Shown: positions 41,850 through 52,766, counted from the stretch's first letter. The stretch: 64,000 nucleotides of DNA from Williamsia maris (GCF_024171815.1 NZ_JAMTCJ010000003.1:124001-188000); one strand, 5' to 3'. The notes: generated from the sequence alone by a model not told the origin. Numbers and translations: made by a program.

Positions 41850-43040
41850 ATGGGGGTGGGGACCGTCCTCACCCGGTTCTCGCTCGGGCTGAGCGTCCTC
41901 AACGCGGCCATGGCCCTCGCCAACGCCCGACGCTTCCGCGGGTTGCCCGCCGCCGCCTCCCCGACGTCCGGACCGGTCGTGGTGTGCGTTCCCGCGCGCG
42001 ACGAGGGCCCCCGGATCGGCGATCTGATCGCCGACCTGCGCGCACAGCGCGGTGTGCCCGGCCTCCGGGTGTTCGTCTACGACGACTGTTCGCGCGATGA
42101 CACCGTCGAGCGCGCACGCACGGCCATCGCCGGAGACGACCGCATCACGCTCGTCTCCGGCACCGCGACACCGCCACCGCCGGGGTGGACGGGCAAGGCG
42201 TGGGCCCTGCACCGGCTCACCGAGACCCTTCCACCCACCGAGACCCACCTGTGCTTCGTCGACGCCGACGTCCGGCTCGGTCCCGACGCGCTCGCCCGGG
42301 CCGTCCGCGAGTTCGCCATGCTGGACGAGGTGGGCACGCGACGGTCACCGGGCCTGCTCTCGGTGTGGCCGCAACAGCTCTCCGGGTCGCCGGCGGAGAC
42401 CCTGATCCAGCCACTGCTGTCGTGGTCGTGGTTCGCGTTGCTGCCGTTGGTGGTCACCGAGCGGCACCTGCGACCGTCCACCGCGATCGCCAACGGACAG
42501 TTCCTGTTGACCACGCGCTCTCGTCACTCCCGGATCGGCGGCCATCGCGCTGTGGCGGGCAGTCTCACCGATGACCTCGACCTCGCGCGCGCCTACCGGC
42601 AGGCCGGGTTCACCACGCAGGTCCGCGGGGGCCACGACGACATCCGGTGTCGAATGTACGGCGGGGCAGGCGAATTGCGATCCGGGTACCGACGATGGTT
42701 GGCCACCGAGGTCGGCGGCACCGGAGGGGCCGTCGTCGTCGCCGGCCTGGCCCTGGCGGGATACGTGTGGCCGGTCGCGGCGCTGGCCACCGCGTCGCGA
42801 CGATCGGCCGCGGCGGCGCTGGCGCTGGCCGCGGGTTCCCGCCTGGCCGCGCGAGCACACGAGGCCGGACGGATCACGCCGACCGATGTGGTGTCCTCGG
42901 TGGGTCACCCGGCGGCGATGGCCGTCACAGCCGCACTGCTCGTCGACTCCGCTCGACTGACCCGGTCGGGATCCCTGCGGTGGAAGGGGCGGCCGGTCGG
43001 CCGATCAGGGAACGAGGACGTCCATCCCGAGGCGCTGTAG
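41850..43040 (+). CDS. cruG: GT2 glycosyltransferase, probable carotenoid glycosyltransferase (CruG-like)
   Basis: 396 residues. A GT2 fold with 'VVVCVPARDEGPRIGDLI', the nucleotide-sugar 'VYDDCSRDDTVERA', the metal-binding 'CFVDADVRLGPDAL' (DxD) and the 'RIGGHRAVAGSLTDDLDLARAYR' block, plus hydrophobic segments near the N-terminus, 190-210 and 290-330. In cyanobacteria CruG glycosylates the hydroxyl made by CruF, and the genes often sit together. The pairing here supports the call; the sugar is unknown. The last 12 codons overlap the convergent metF end by 36 bases. Confidence 0.78.
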   Translation: MGVGTVLTRFSLGLSVLNAAMALANARRFRGLPAAASPTSGPVVVCVPARDEGPRIGDLIADLRAQRGVPGLRVFVYDDCSRDDTVERARTAIAGDDRITLVSGTATPPPPGWTGKAWALHRLTETLPPTETHLCFVDADVRLGPDALARAVREFAMLDEVGTRRSPGLLSVWPQQLSGSPAETLIQPLLSWSWFALLPLVVTERHLRPSTAIANGQFLLTTRSRHSRIGGHRAVAGSLTDDLDLARAYRQAGFTTQVRGGHDDIRCRMYGGAGELRSGYRRWLATEVGGTGGAVVVAGLALAGYVWPVAALATASRRSAAAALALAAGSRLAARAHEAGRITPTDVVSSVGHPAAMAVTAALLVDSARLTRSGSLRWKGRPVGRSGNEDVHPEAL

Positions 43041-43943
43041 GACCTCGGTGGTGGCCTTGGCGAAGTTCAGGCTGCAGAAGTGCAGACCGGGGACACCCTC
43101 GGCGATGAGGCGTTCCGACATCTCGGTGGCGAGGTCGATACCGACCGCGCGCACGGCCTCGCGATTACGGTCCTCGTCGTCGCCCGCAGCCCGTGACAGG
43201 CGTTCGTCGACGTCGGCGGGCAGGGTGGAGTTCGAGAGCTCCAGCATCCGTCGCACCGACGCCAGCGAGGTGATCGGCATGATCCCCGGGATGATCGGCT
43301 TGGCGCCCTGCTCGGGGTCGGCGGCGACCACCCGGTCGCGCAGACGCAGGTAGTCGTCGACGTCGAAGAACATCTGGGTGATGGAGTACTCGGCACCCGC
43401 ACGCAGCTTCGCGACGAGGTACTTGGTGTCGTCCTCCAGCGTGGGCGCGCGGTGGTGCCCCTCGGGGAACGACGCGACACCGACCTGGAAGGCACCGAGC
43501 TCGTCGACGAAGCGCACCAGCTCCTCGGCGTAGGCGACGCCGTCGGGATGCTTGACCCACTCCCCCAACGGATTCCCCGGCGGGTCGCCGCGCAGGGCGA
43601 GGATGTTGGTGATGCCCTGGTCGGCGTAGGCACCGATCAGTGCACGCAGCTCGGTGAGGCTGTGGTTGACCGCGGTGAGGTGCGCGACGGTCAGCAGCGT
43701 GGTGTCGCGGGCCAGCTGGCCGGCGATCCGGACGGTGCGGTCACGCGTACCGCCACCGGCGCCGTAGGTCATCGACACGAACGCCGGACGCAGCTGTTCG
43801 AAGATGCGCACCGCACGCCAGAGGCGCTCCTCGCCGGCCTCGTCCTTGGGCGGGAAGAACTCCACCGAGAACGGCACGGGACCGCTGTGTGGTTGCGACA
43901 ACTGCGAGACGACAGAGGGTGGTCCAGACGGTGTGATCACCAC
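43005..43943 (-). CDS. metF: Methylenetetrahydrofolate reductase (MetF family)
   Basis: About 312 residues. The TIM-barrel flavoprotein that makes 5-methyl-THF for methionine synthesis. 'FSVEFFPPKDEAGEERLW', 'FVSMTYGAGGGTRDRTV', 'NILALRGDPPG' and 'ITQMFFDVDDYLRLRD' are MTHFR signatures; the C-terminal 'GLHFCSLNFAKATTEVL' is also typical. GTG at 43943 or the adjacent GTG at 43940 starts it. It corresponds in position to Rv2172c. It is transcribed against its carotenoid neighbours. Confidence 0.93.
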   Translation of the reverse strand: MVITPSGPPSVVSQLSQPHSGPVPFSVEFFPPKDEAGEERLWRAVRIFEQLRPAFVSMTYGAGGGTRDRTVRIAGQLARDTTLLTVAHLTAVNHSLTELRALIGAYADQGITNILALRGDPPGNPLGEWVKHPDGVAYAEELVRFVDELGAFQVGVASFPEGHHRAPTLEDDTKYLVAKLRAGAEYSITQMFFDVDDYLRLRDRVVAADPEQGAKPIIPGIMPITSLASVRRMLELSNSTLPADVDERLSRAAGDDEDRNREAVRAVGIDLATEMSERLIAEGVPGLHFCSLNFAKATTEVLQRLGMDVLVP

Positions 43944-44082
43944 GCCAGCATACGGACAGCCTCCGACGGGGTGCACGGCGTCGGCCGACCCCGGCGAGCG
44001 CCCCTGCCGCCACCGGACCTGCGGCGACGATCGGTAGGGTTTGAAGAATGCCTCCCTCCCATCCGCAGCATGTGGAGATCGT

Positions 44083-45204
44083 GTGACCCCGACCTCGGAG
44101 ATCACCTCGTCGACAGCCGTTCTCGTGCCGGACAGCGTGCAGGGGGTCCCCGCCGCCGCCGAGACCGTCCTGCGGCAGATGTTCGATGTCCACCGGGCCA
44201 CGACCGCGCGGATCTCGCCGGTCGTCGCGACGCTCGTCGATCAACTGGCCGCGTTCACGCTCAACGGCGGCAAACGCGTCCGACCGACCTTCGCGTGGTC
44301 GGGATACCGCTGCGCGGGCGGCGGCACCGACGAGGCGATCGCACGCCAGGCGCTGACGGTGTGCACCGCGCTCGAGCTGATCCAGGCCTGCGCGCTGATC
44401 CACGACGACATCATCGACCGCTCCGACACCCGCCGCGGCCGACCCACGGTGCACCGCGCGCTGGAGGCCGAACACGTCGACCGGACGTGGTCCGGCGACT
44501 CCGGCCACTACGGGGTGTCGACCGCCATCCTGCTCGGCGACCTGGCCCTGAGCTGGGCCGACGACGTCGTCGCGAGCCGCGACCTGCCCGCCGAGATCCG
44601 CGATCGGGTGCAGCCGATCTGGGCCGCGATGCGCACCGAGGTCCTCGCCGGGCAGTTGCTCGACGTGGTCGGTGAGGCGTCGGGCGACGAGTCGGTCGAC
44701 GCCGCGTTCCGTGTCATGCGCTACAAGACCGCCGGCTACACCGTCGCCCGACCGCTGCAGTTGGGGGTGGCGCTCGCCGGCGCCGACGAGACTCTCGCGG
44801 ACGCGCTCGGCGCGGTCGGTGACGGTCTGGGGATCGCCTTCCAGCTGCGTGACGACCTCCTCGGCGTGTTCGGCGACCCGGCGCAGACCGGAAAACCGTC
44901 CGGCGACGACCTCGTCGCCGGCAAGCGCACCGCACTCCTCGCACTCGGACTGCAAGCCGCCGACTCCGACGATCCCGCCGCCGCCGCGGAACTCCGCGCG
45001 ATGATCGGACGGCCGCTGACCGACGACGAACTCGACCGGGCGCGGGCCATCCTGCGCGACGTCGGAGCCGAACGGGCCGTCGAGGATCACATCGACCGAC
45101 TCGTCGCCGAGTCGTTCGAGGCCCTCGACGCGGCCGCCGTCGACCCGTCCGCACGTGTCGAACTCGTCACGGTCGCCACCGCCATCGCCGGACGCCGACG
45201 ATGA
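44083..45204 (+). CDS. idsA: Geranylgeranyl diphosphate synthase (IdsA/CrtE)
   Basis: 373-residue trans-prenyl synthase. The first Asp-rich motif is 'LIHDDIIDRSDTRRG' and the second 'FQLRDDLLGVFGD'; both bind Mg-diphosphate. 'GGKRVRPTF' binds IPP. It condenses IPP with allylic diphosphates. The product length cannot be read with certainty, but the directly following crtI points to C20 GGPP for carotenoids. GTG at 44083 has GGAG 6 bases upstream. The stop overlaps the crtI start (ATGA). Equivalent in position to Rv2173 (idsA2). Confidence 0.93.
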   Translation: MTPTSEITSSTAVLVPDSVQGVPAAAETVLRQMFDVHRATTARISPVVATLVDQLAAFTLNGGKRVRPTFAWSGYRCAGGGTDEAIARQALTVCTALELIQACALIHDDIIDRSDTRRGRPTVHRALEAEHVDRTWSGDSGHYGVSTAILLGDLALSWADDVVASRDLPAEIRDRVQPIWAAMRTEVLAGQLLDVVGEASGDESVDAAFRVMRYKTAGYTVARPLQLGVALAGADETLADALGAVGDGLGIAFQLRDDLLGVFGDPAQTGKPSGDDLVAGKRTALLALGLQAADSDDPAAAAELRAMIGRPLTDDELDRARAILRDVGAERAVEDHIDRLVAESFEALDAAAVDPSARVELVTVATAIAGRRR

Positions 45205-46757
45205 GCCGCGGAGAGGCGCGTGCCGGTGTCCGTCAGATCACCGGTCCCACCGACCACGTCGTGGTCATCGGGGCGGGGTTGTCGGGGCTGGCCGCGGCTC
45301 TGTACCTGCGTGGCGAGGGCCATCAGGTCACCGTGGTCGAAGCCCAGCGGACGCCGGGTGGTCGGGTTCGCACGGAGTCGATGGGCGGGCACCTGTTCGA
45401 CACCGGTGCGTCGGTGCTGACCATGCCGTCGCTGATCGAGGCCCCGATGGCCGCGGTCGGCATCTCGGCGGCCAGCACCCGCGCGATGCTCGACCTCACA
45501 CCGCTGGACCCGACCTATCACCTGCGCTACGCCGACGGGACCGACTTCGCCGTCGACCGGGACACCGACGCGCTCGCGTCTTCGATCGGATCGGTGTTCG
45601 GACCCGCCCAGGAGCAGGGGTACCGCCGGCTGCGGACGTGGCTCGAGCGCCTCTACGACGTCGAGTTCGACGACTTCATCGACCGGAACTTCGACCGGCT
45701 GACCGACTTCGTCGACAACTCCGAGATGCGCACCCGTGTCGGTCAACTCGTCCGGATGGGCGCCGTCCGACACCTCACCCCCGCGATCGCCCGCTTCATC
45801 AGCGACACCCGGTTGCAGCGCGCGTTCACCTTCCAGGCGCTCTACGCAGGCGTGCCGCCGAGTCGCGCCCTGGCCATCTACGCGGTCATCTCGCAGATGG
45901 ACATCGGTATGGGCGTCTGGTACCCGCGGGGCGGGATGGGTCGCATCGGGGCCGTCATGGCCCAGGCGTTCACCACGGCCGGCGGCACCATCCTCTACGG
46001 GCACCCCGCCCGGCGGATCGAGTTCGACCGGTCATCGCCCGGCCTGCCACGTGCCGTGGCCGTCCAGACCGACGGCTGCGAGATCAACTGCGACGCGGTC
46101 ATCGTCACCACCGACACCCCGGTCACCGCCGAACTCCTCAAGGACATGCCCGCCACACGGTCGCGTCGCAGGACCCGGCACTCACCCAGCGCCGTGGTGA
46201 CCCACCTGACCGTGCCCGCCGAGGTCGGCGCCGCGTGGCCGGGTGGACACCACACCATCGACTTCGGCGAGGCGTGGGAAGAGACGTTCCGAGAGCTGAC
46301 CGCGCGGTCCGGACGGTTGATGAGCGATCCGTCGCTGCTGCTGAACCGGCCGGGTCTGACCGACCCGGACCACTTCATCGTCGACGGCCGCGAATCGGTG
46401 ACCGTCCTCGCGCCGTGCCCCAATCTCGACAGCGCCGACCTGCCCTGGGACGCGCTCGCCCGGCCCTATGTCGCCGAGGTCCTGTCCGTGCTCGAGAGCC
46501 GCGGGTACCGCGGTATCGCCGAGACCGCCAGGATCGAGCGGATCGACCACCCCGGCGTGTGGGCGGCGTCGGGCATGTCCGCGGGCACCCCCTTCGCGGC
46601 GGCGCACACCCTGGGGCAGACCGGACCGCTGCGCGCCACGAACCTGTGGTCGGGCGCGGCCAACGTGGTGTTCGCGGGTAGCTCGACCGTCCCCGGCGTC
46701 GGCATCCCGCCGGTGTTGGTCTCCGGCCGTCTCGCCGCCGAACGCATCACCGGGTGA
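45201..46757 (+). CDS. crtI: Phytoene desaturase
   Basis: 518-residue FAD enzyme. The N-terminal 'VVVIGAGLSGLAAALYL' binds FAD; the C-terminal 'NVVFAGSSTVPGVGIPPVLVSG' is the bacterial CrtI signature. It introduces double bases into phytoene, giving lycopene, using FAD alone. ATG overlaps the idsA stop by 4 bases, so precursor synthesis and desaturation are translationally linked. Followed by mptA (48 bases), not crtB, which is one gene further on. Confidence 0.92.
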   Translation: MSRGEARAGVRQITGPTDHVVVIGAGLSGLAAALYLRGEGHQVTVVEAQRTPGGRVRTESMGGHLFDTGASVLTMPSLIEAPMAAVGISAASTRAMLDLTPLDPTYHLRYADGTDFAVDRDTDALASSIGSVFGPAQEQGYRRLRTWLERLYDVEFDDFIDRNFDRLTDFVDNSEMRTRVGQLVRMGAVRHLTPAIARFISDTRLQRAFTFQALYAGVPPSRALAIYAVISQMDIGMGVWYPRGGMGRIGAVMAQAFTTAGGTILYGHPARRIEFDRSSPGLPRAVAVQTDGCEINCDAVIVTTDTPVTAELLKDMPATRSRRRTRHSPSAVVTHLTVPAEVGAAWPGGHHTIDFGEAWEETFRELTARSGRLMSDPSLLLNRPGLTDPDHFIVDGRESVTVLAPCPNLDSADLPWDALARPYVAEVLSVLESRGYRGIAETARIERIDHPGVWAASGMSAGTPFAAAHTLGQTGPLRATNLWSGAANVVFAGSSTVPGVGIPPVLVSGRLAAERITG

Positions 46758-46805
46758 GGCGCCACATGAGGTGTGCGGGTGATGTCGGGCACTAGGATCG
46801 CCCCC

Positions 46806-48350
46806 ATGGAGGTCGGTGTCGAGCGTGCGGTCCCGCGCACCCGTGGCGCGAACTTCGCCGCGTTCCTCGCGACCCCCGTCGGGCGGGCAGCGCGCCTGGG
46901 CTTCATCGGGTCGCTGCTGGTCACGCTCGGCAGCTTCGGCGTCGGCGACATCCCCCGCGCGAACACCTGGCTGCAGGACGCGTCGATGGCCTGGGTCACC
47001 TACGGCCACGGGAAGTCGTTGTCGGGGTTGCTGTTCTGGGCCGGTGTCGCACTGATGGTCGTGGCCTGGGTCCGACTCGGTCGTGTCGTGCTCGCCGAGC
47101 GCATCGACACCACCGACACCGGGGACGCGTCGATGTCGGGCGTCGGCGAACTGCGCTGGGCCGCCGCGGCGTGGGCGGCTCCCCTGATGCTCGCGGTCCC
47201 GGTCTACAGCCGCGACGTGTATGCGTATCTCGCACAGGGCGCCCTGCTGCGCGACGGACTCAATCCCTACGTCGACGGCCCGGCGTCGCAACCCGGACCG
47301 TTGCTCGACAGCATGGCGCAGGTGTGGGCCACCACCACCGCGCCCTACGGCCCCTTCTTCGTCGCCATCACCCGCGGCGTCACCGAGATCACCGGCGACC
47401 ACACGATTCCCGGTGTCCTGCTCATGCGGTTGGTGATGCTGCCCGGGTGGGCACTGGCCATCTGGGCGGTCCCCCGCCTCGCGGCGCACGTCGGTCGGGA
47501 CCCGCGTGTGGCGGCGTGGCTGGTCGTGTTCAATCCGATGCTCGTCATCCATCTCGTCGCGGGCCCGCACGTCGAGATGCTGATGGCCGGGGTGCTGGTC
47601 GCCGGGGTGGTGCTGGCACTGCGGGGACATCACGTGAGCGGGTTGCTGGTGTTGGGCGTCGCCGTGTCGATCAAGGTCACCGCGGGCATCGCGATCCCGT
47701 TCGTCCTCTGGATCTGGCTGTCGCACATCCGATCTCGCCGCGACATCCGCCCTGTCGACATCGCACGCGTCTTCGCGGTGATCGTGGCGACGACCGTCGC
47801 GGTGTTCGGCGCCTTCACACTGGTCATCGGCCACGGGTTCGGCTGGCTCAACGGCCTGGGGTACGCCGACCGGATCATCAACTGGCTGACCCTGCCCACC
47901 GCGATCGCGCACGTGATCACCTATCTCGTGGCGCCGTTCACCGCCATCCCGCTGGGGCCGGTGTTGTCGGTCAGCAGGACCGTCGGCTCGGTGGTGCTGG
48001 CCGTGGCGCTGGTGTGGACGTGGTGGCGTTTCCGACGTGACGAACGCAGCGCGGTGGTCGGTGTGGCCGTCGCCATGTTCGCGGTGCTGCTCCTCGAACC
48101 ATCCACTCTGCCCTGGTATTACAGCTGGGCGCTGGTGTTCGCCGGGGCGGCCGCGATCACCCGCCGGTGGCTGGCGGTCATCGTCGGCGCGTGTGTGTTC
48201 ATGTTGATCGTGTTCCAGCCCGACGACTCGATCCTGCTCTACGAGCCCACCGACCTCCTGCTCGCCGCCGTGCTCGCGGGGCTGGCCGGGTGGTCGCTGT
48301 GCCGCGAGGACCCGTTGCGGCTGCGGCGAGTGCTGGGACGTGTTCGATGA
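46806..48350 (+). CDS. mptA: Alpha-(1->6)-mannopyranosyltransferase MptA
   Basis: 514 residues, about 12 membrane helices, of the GT-C type that uses polyprenyl-phosphomannose. 'VPVYSRDVYAYLAQGALLRDGLNPY' carries the acidic loop-1 region with the catalytic Asp and Tyr, and 'AGPHVEMLMAGVLVAG' and 'EPSTLPWYYSWAL' are family signatures. MptA extends the mannan backbone of lipomannan and lipoarabinomannan outside the membrane. ATG at 46806 is chosen. It lies between crtI and crtB, with its stop overlapping crtB (ATGA). Position matches Rv2174. Confidence 0.9.
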   Translation: MEVGVERAVPRTRGANFAAFLATPVGRAARLGFIGSLLVTLGSFGVGDIPRANTWLQDASMAWVTYGHGKSLSGLLFWAGVALMVVAWVRLGRVVLAERIDTTDTGDASMSGVGELRWAAAAWAAPLMLAVPVYSRDVYAYLAQGALLRDGLNPYVDGPASQPGPLLDSMAQVWATTTAPYGPFFVAITRGVTEITGDHTIPGVLLMRLVMLPGWALAIWAVPRLAAHVGRDPRVAAWLVVFNPMLVIHLVAGPHVEMLMAGVLVAGVVLALRGHHVSGLLVLGVAVSIKVTAGIAIPFVLWIWLSHIRSRRDIRPVDIARVFAVIVATTVAVFGAFTLVIGHGFGWLNGLGYADRIINWLTLPTAIAHVITYLVAPFTAIPLGPVLSVSRTVGSVVLAVALVWTWWRFRRDERSAVVGVAVAMFAVLLLEPSTLPWYYSWALVFAGAAAITRRWLAVIVGACVFMLIVFQPDDSILLYEPTDLLLAAVLAGLAGWSLCREDPLRLRRVLGRVR

Positions 48351-49276
48351 CGCCCGAGGTCGGCTCCGCCCTGGAACGCGGATATCGGGCGGCCCGCGAA
48401 TCCACCGCCCTGCACGGTCGGACGTACTACCTCGGGACCCGGTTGCTGCCGCCGCAGCGCCGTCGCGCCGTGCACGCGCTCTACGGATTCGCGCGCATGG
48501 TCGACGACGTGGTCGACATCCCCGGCGACTCCGACCCGGTCGGCACCGTCGACGACATGGACCGGCAGTTGCTCCGTGCCCTCGAGGTCGCAGGCGGACC
48601 GCCTGGATCGATCCCGTTCGAGGGGATCCCGGGTATCGATGACCAGATCCTCGCCGTGGCCGACACCATCGTCGGATTCGACATCCCACGCGACTACTTC
48701 TCCGCGTTCATGACGTCGATGCGGATGGATCTGCCCGGCAGCCCGCTGTTCCGCACCCGGTACCGCACGTTCGACGAACTCGACGAGTACATGTACGGCT
48801 CGGCCGCGGTGATCGGCTTGCAGATGCTGCCGATCCTCGGGACCACCGACGCGGTCGACGCCGTCGCACCGGCCCGCGCGCTGGGTGAGGCATTCCAGCT
48901 CACCAACTTCATCCGCGACGTCGGTGAGGACCTCGACCGCGACCGGATCTATCTGCCCACCGACGAACTGGCGTCGTTCGGTGTCGGCGAGGACATGTTG
49001 CGTGAGGCTCGCCGGACCGGTGTCAGTCCACCGGAACTCGTTCGGGCGCTGGCGCATTGCATCGCCGTCACGCGATCCCGCTATCGCGACGCCGAGCCGG
49101 GTGTCGCACTGATCGCACCCCGCAGCCGACCCGCCATCCGCGCCGCGTTCGATCTCTACCGCGACATCCTCGACGAGGTCGAGGCCGCCGACCATCAGAT
49201 CCTGGGTCGCCGGGTGTCGGTCGGTGGCCGACGCCGCGCCCGCCGAGCGATCTCCGCGGTGATCAGACGGCGCTGA
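48347..49276 (+). CDS. crtB: Phytoene synthase
   Basis: 309 residues. Condenses two GGPP to phytoene. The two Asp-rich motifs are 'YGFARMVDDVVD' and 'AFQLTNFIRDVGEDLDRDRIYLP'. 'DELDEYMYGSAAVIGLQM' is the middle family block. ATG overlaps the mptA stop by 4 bases, so an envelope gene and a pigment gene are translationally coupled here. It is the last gene of the carotenoid-containing run. Confidence 0.94.
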   Translation: MTPEVGSALERGYRAARESTALHGRTYYLGTRLLPPQRRRAVHALYGFARMVDDVVDIPGDSDPVGTVDDMDRQLLRALEVAGGPPGSIPFEGIPGIDDQILAVADTIVGFDIPRDYFSAFMTSMRMDLPGSPLFRTRYRTFDELDEYMYGSAAVIGLQMLPILGTTDAVDAVAPARALGEAFQLTNFIRDVGEDLDRDRIYLPTDELASFGVGEDMLREARRTGVSPPELVRALAHCIAVTRSRYRDAEPGVALIAPRSRPAIRAAFDLYRDILDEVEAADHQILGRRVSVGGRRRARRAISAVIRRR

Positions 49277-49288
49277 GCGCCGTCCGGT

Positions 49289-49639
49289 TCAGAAGGCCAA
49301 CGCCTGCGCGCGACGGATCATCTCGCGCGCGGAGTGGCCGTGCAGCGCGTGCGCCGGGCACTCGCCGATGTCGTCCTGTTCGGTGAACAGCCACCGCATC
49401 GCGGCGTTGCGGCTGAACCCACCGTCGATCAACACCGCGATCAGTCCGACGAGGTGCTTGGTGACCTCGGATCCGTCGAGGAAGGTCGCGGGCACCATCG
49501 GCACACCCGACCGGTTGACGGCGAGCAGTTGGTGTTCGGCGATCATCGTGCGGATCCGCCCGGCGGACAGGTGGAGACGCTTCGACACCTCCGACACATC
49601 GAGAACCGGTTCGTCGGCGGGCAGGAAGTCATCGGACAT
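49289..49639 (-). CDS. Rv2175c-like DNA-binding protein
   Basis: 116 residues. A winged helix-turn-helix N-terminal half ('LDVSEVSKRLHLSAGRIRTMIAEHQLLAV') and a C-terminal half with 'LIDGGFSRNAAMRWLFTEQDDIG' and 'ALHGHSAREMIRRAQALAF'. This closely follows Rv2175c, a DNA-binding protein and substrate of PknL in M. tuberculosis. It is divergent from pknL here too. ATG at 49639 is chosen; an upstream GTG in frame is possible. Confidence 0.9.
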   Translation of the reverse strand: MSDDFLPADEPVLDVSEVSKRLHLSAGRIRTMIAEHQLLAVNRSGVPMVPATFLDGSEVTKHLVGLIAVLIDGGFSRNAAMRWLFTEQDDIGECPAHALHGHSAREMIRRAQALAF

Positions 49640-49743
49640 CGGCAGGGAAACCACAGCGATGACACTACCGAGCACCGTGACCGACGCAACGGGTCGGATC
49701 CGGTTGTCGGAGGTCGCAGGTCCTACTCGCTACCCTGACAACC

Positions 49744-51000
49744 ATGAATGCCGTCCGCGATGTGTTGCTCGGTGCGCGTCTGGAGCGGCGCTACCGCATC
49801 GACGCGCTCATCGCCCGTGGCGGCATGTCGAGCGTGTACCTCGGCATGGACCTCCGCCTCGACCGTCCCGTCGCGGTCAAGGTGATGGACCCGCGCTACA
49901 GCGCCGACCAGGAGTTCCTGTCCCGCTTCGAGTTCGAGGCGAGGTCGGTGGCGCGCCTCAAGGACCCCGGGTTGGTGCCCGTCTACGACCAGGGCGTCGA
50001 CGGTGACTACGCCTTCCTCGTGATGGAGCTCGTCGAGGGCGGGACGCTGCGCGAGTTGCTGCGTGAGCGTGGTCCCATGCCGCCGCACGCGGCCGCCGCG
50101 GTGGCCATCCCGGTCCTGGGTGGACTCGGTGCCGCCCACGCCCACGGTCTCGTCCACCGGGACGTGAAGCCGGAGAACGTGTTGATCTCGGAGAACGGCG
50201 AGGTGAAGGTCGTCGACTTCGGTCTGGTCCGTGCGATCGCCGCCGCGGGGATCACCTCGAACAGCGTGATCCTCGGGACCGCCGCGTATCTGTCGCCCGA
50301 GCAGGTCGAGTCGGCCGACGCCGACGCCCGCAGCGACATCTACTCGATGGGCATCCTGATCTTCGAGATGCTGACCGGGACAACCCCGTTCACCGGCGAC
50401 ACCGCCCTCGGCCTCGCCTACGCCCGACTCCAGCGCGACGTGCCGCCCCCGAGCCGTCTCATCCCCGGTGTCCCCCGCGAGTTCGACGAGTTGGTCCTCA
50501 CCGCGACCGCCCGCCGGCCCGAGGCGCGCTACGCCGACGGTGACGACATGCTCGACGCGCTCGTCGAGATCGTCGCCGACCTCGGTCTGCCCCCGTTCAC
50601 CGTTCCCGCTCCGACACGGTCGGCCGAACGCGAGACGGTCATCGCGTACCGCAACGGCCGCGCGCCGGTCGCACCGCCTGCTGCTCCACTTCCCCCGACC
50701 CCGCGCAACGCCACCCGCATGATGGACGCCGATCCCGACCCCGTCGGCTCACCCCGGACCGCGACGCGTTTCGAACCCCGCGACGACGATTACCGAGACC
50801 GCGACCTCGCCGACGATTTTTACCCGGACGACGACATCGAAGATGCGCGACCGCGGCCGGCCCTGCTGGCGATGTCGCGAGATTTCGACGAGATCCGCAG
50901 CCGCTCTCGACGCCGGGCCCAGGTGTTCACCCTGCTCGTGCTCGTCCTCGGGATCGCACTGGCCGCCGGCGGCTGGTGGCTGGGCTCGACCATCGCCTGA
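49744..51000 (+). CDS. pknL: Serine/threonine protein kinase PknL
   Basis: 418 residues. N-terminal kinase domain (about 17-280): glycine loop 'ARGGMSSVYLG', ATP Lys46 in 'VAVKVMD', catalytic 'HRDVKPEN' (D140), 'DFG' (158-160) and 'GTAAYLSPEQ'. A Pro/Asp-rich juxtamembrane linker (about 290-390) leads to one C-terminal membrane helix (about 396-414) with almost nothing outside, so it has no external sensor domain, like Rv2176. The divergent neighbour is its likely substrate. Confidence 0.95.
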   Translation: MNAVRDVLLGARLERRYRIDALIARGGMSSVYLGMDLRLDRPVAVKVMDPRYSADQEFLSRFEFEARSVARLKDPGLVPVYDQGVDGDYAFLVMELVEGGTLRELLRERGPMPPHAAAAVAIPVLGGLGAAHAHGLVHRDVKPENVLISENGEVKVVDFGLVRAIAAAGITSNSVILGTAAYLSPEQVESADADARSDIYSMGILIFEMLTGTTPFTGDTALGLAYARLQRDVPPPSRLIPGVPREFDELVLTATARRPEARYADGDDMLDALVEIVADLGLPPFTVPAPTRSAERETVIAYRNGRAPVAPPAAPLPPTPRNATRMMDADPDPVGSPRTATRFEPRDDDYRDRDLADDFYPDDDIEDARPRPALLAMSRDFDEIRSRSRRRAQVFTLLVLVLGIALAAGGWWLGSTIA

Positions 51001-51121
51001 TCGGTCGCGCTCCGCGGAGCGCGGTCGGTCCACAAGCCACACCGCTCAGCCTCGTCGAGCGCACCACGCACGCAGGACACCCCAGGGGCGTTGGTTGTGG
51101 ACGCCACTGCCGTCGATGGAC

Positions 51122-51301
51122 CACGATGAAACCGCCGGACTCCACCGACTCCATCTCGAGCACTCTGTCGCCAACCACGCGTCGTGCCGAATCGCCGAGA
51201 AGGCCGGCTTCGTTGCGGAGGGCATCCATCGATCATCGGTGCCGCACGCCGACGGATGGCATGACATGCACTTCCACGGCCGCGTGAGCACCGACCGGTA
51301 G
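51122..51301 (+). pseudogene. Relic of a RimJ/RimL-type GNAT acetyltransferase (C-terminal end)
   Basis: In one frame, 'LHRLHLEHSVANHASCRIAEKA' is followed by 'GFVAEGIHRSSVPHADGWHDMHFHGRV'-type sequence and a stop at 51299. This is the C-terminal third of RimJ/RimL acetyltransferases (ribosomal-protein/drug acetylation type). No upstream part of the gene is found; the frame before 51122 has no homology and there is no start with a ribosome site. A self-complementary 18-base palindrome (51006-51023) lies just after pknL and may be its terminator. The remaining gap shows nothing else. Confidence 0.72.
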
Positions 51302-51314
51302 TGCCGGGTGGGGC

Positions 51315-52724
<1,410 letters not shown>

Positions 52725-52766
52725 CTAGTACCTGCGGTGATGGAGGTCCGATTCGCGGGCAACGCC

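Noticed and set aside
46182-48689. 835-codon minus-strand open frame opposite crtI, mptA and crtB
   Set aside because: Very rich in Arg, Asp, Gly and His, without motifs; the plus-strand genes are clear and coupled.
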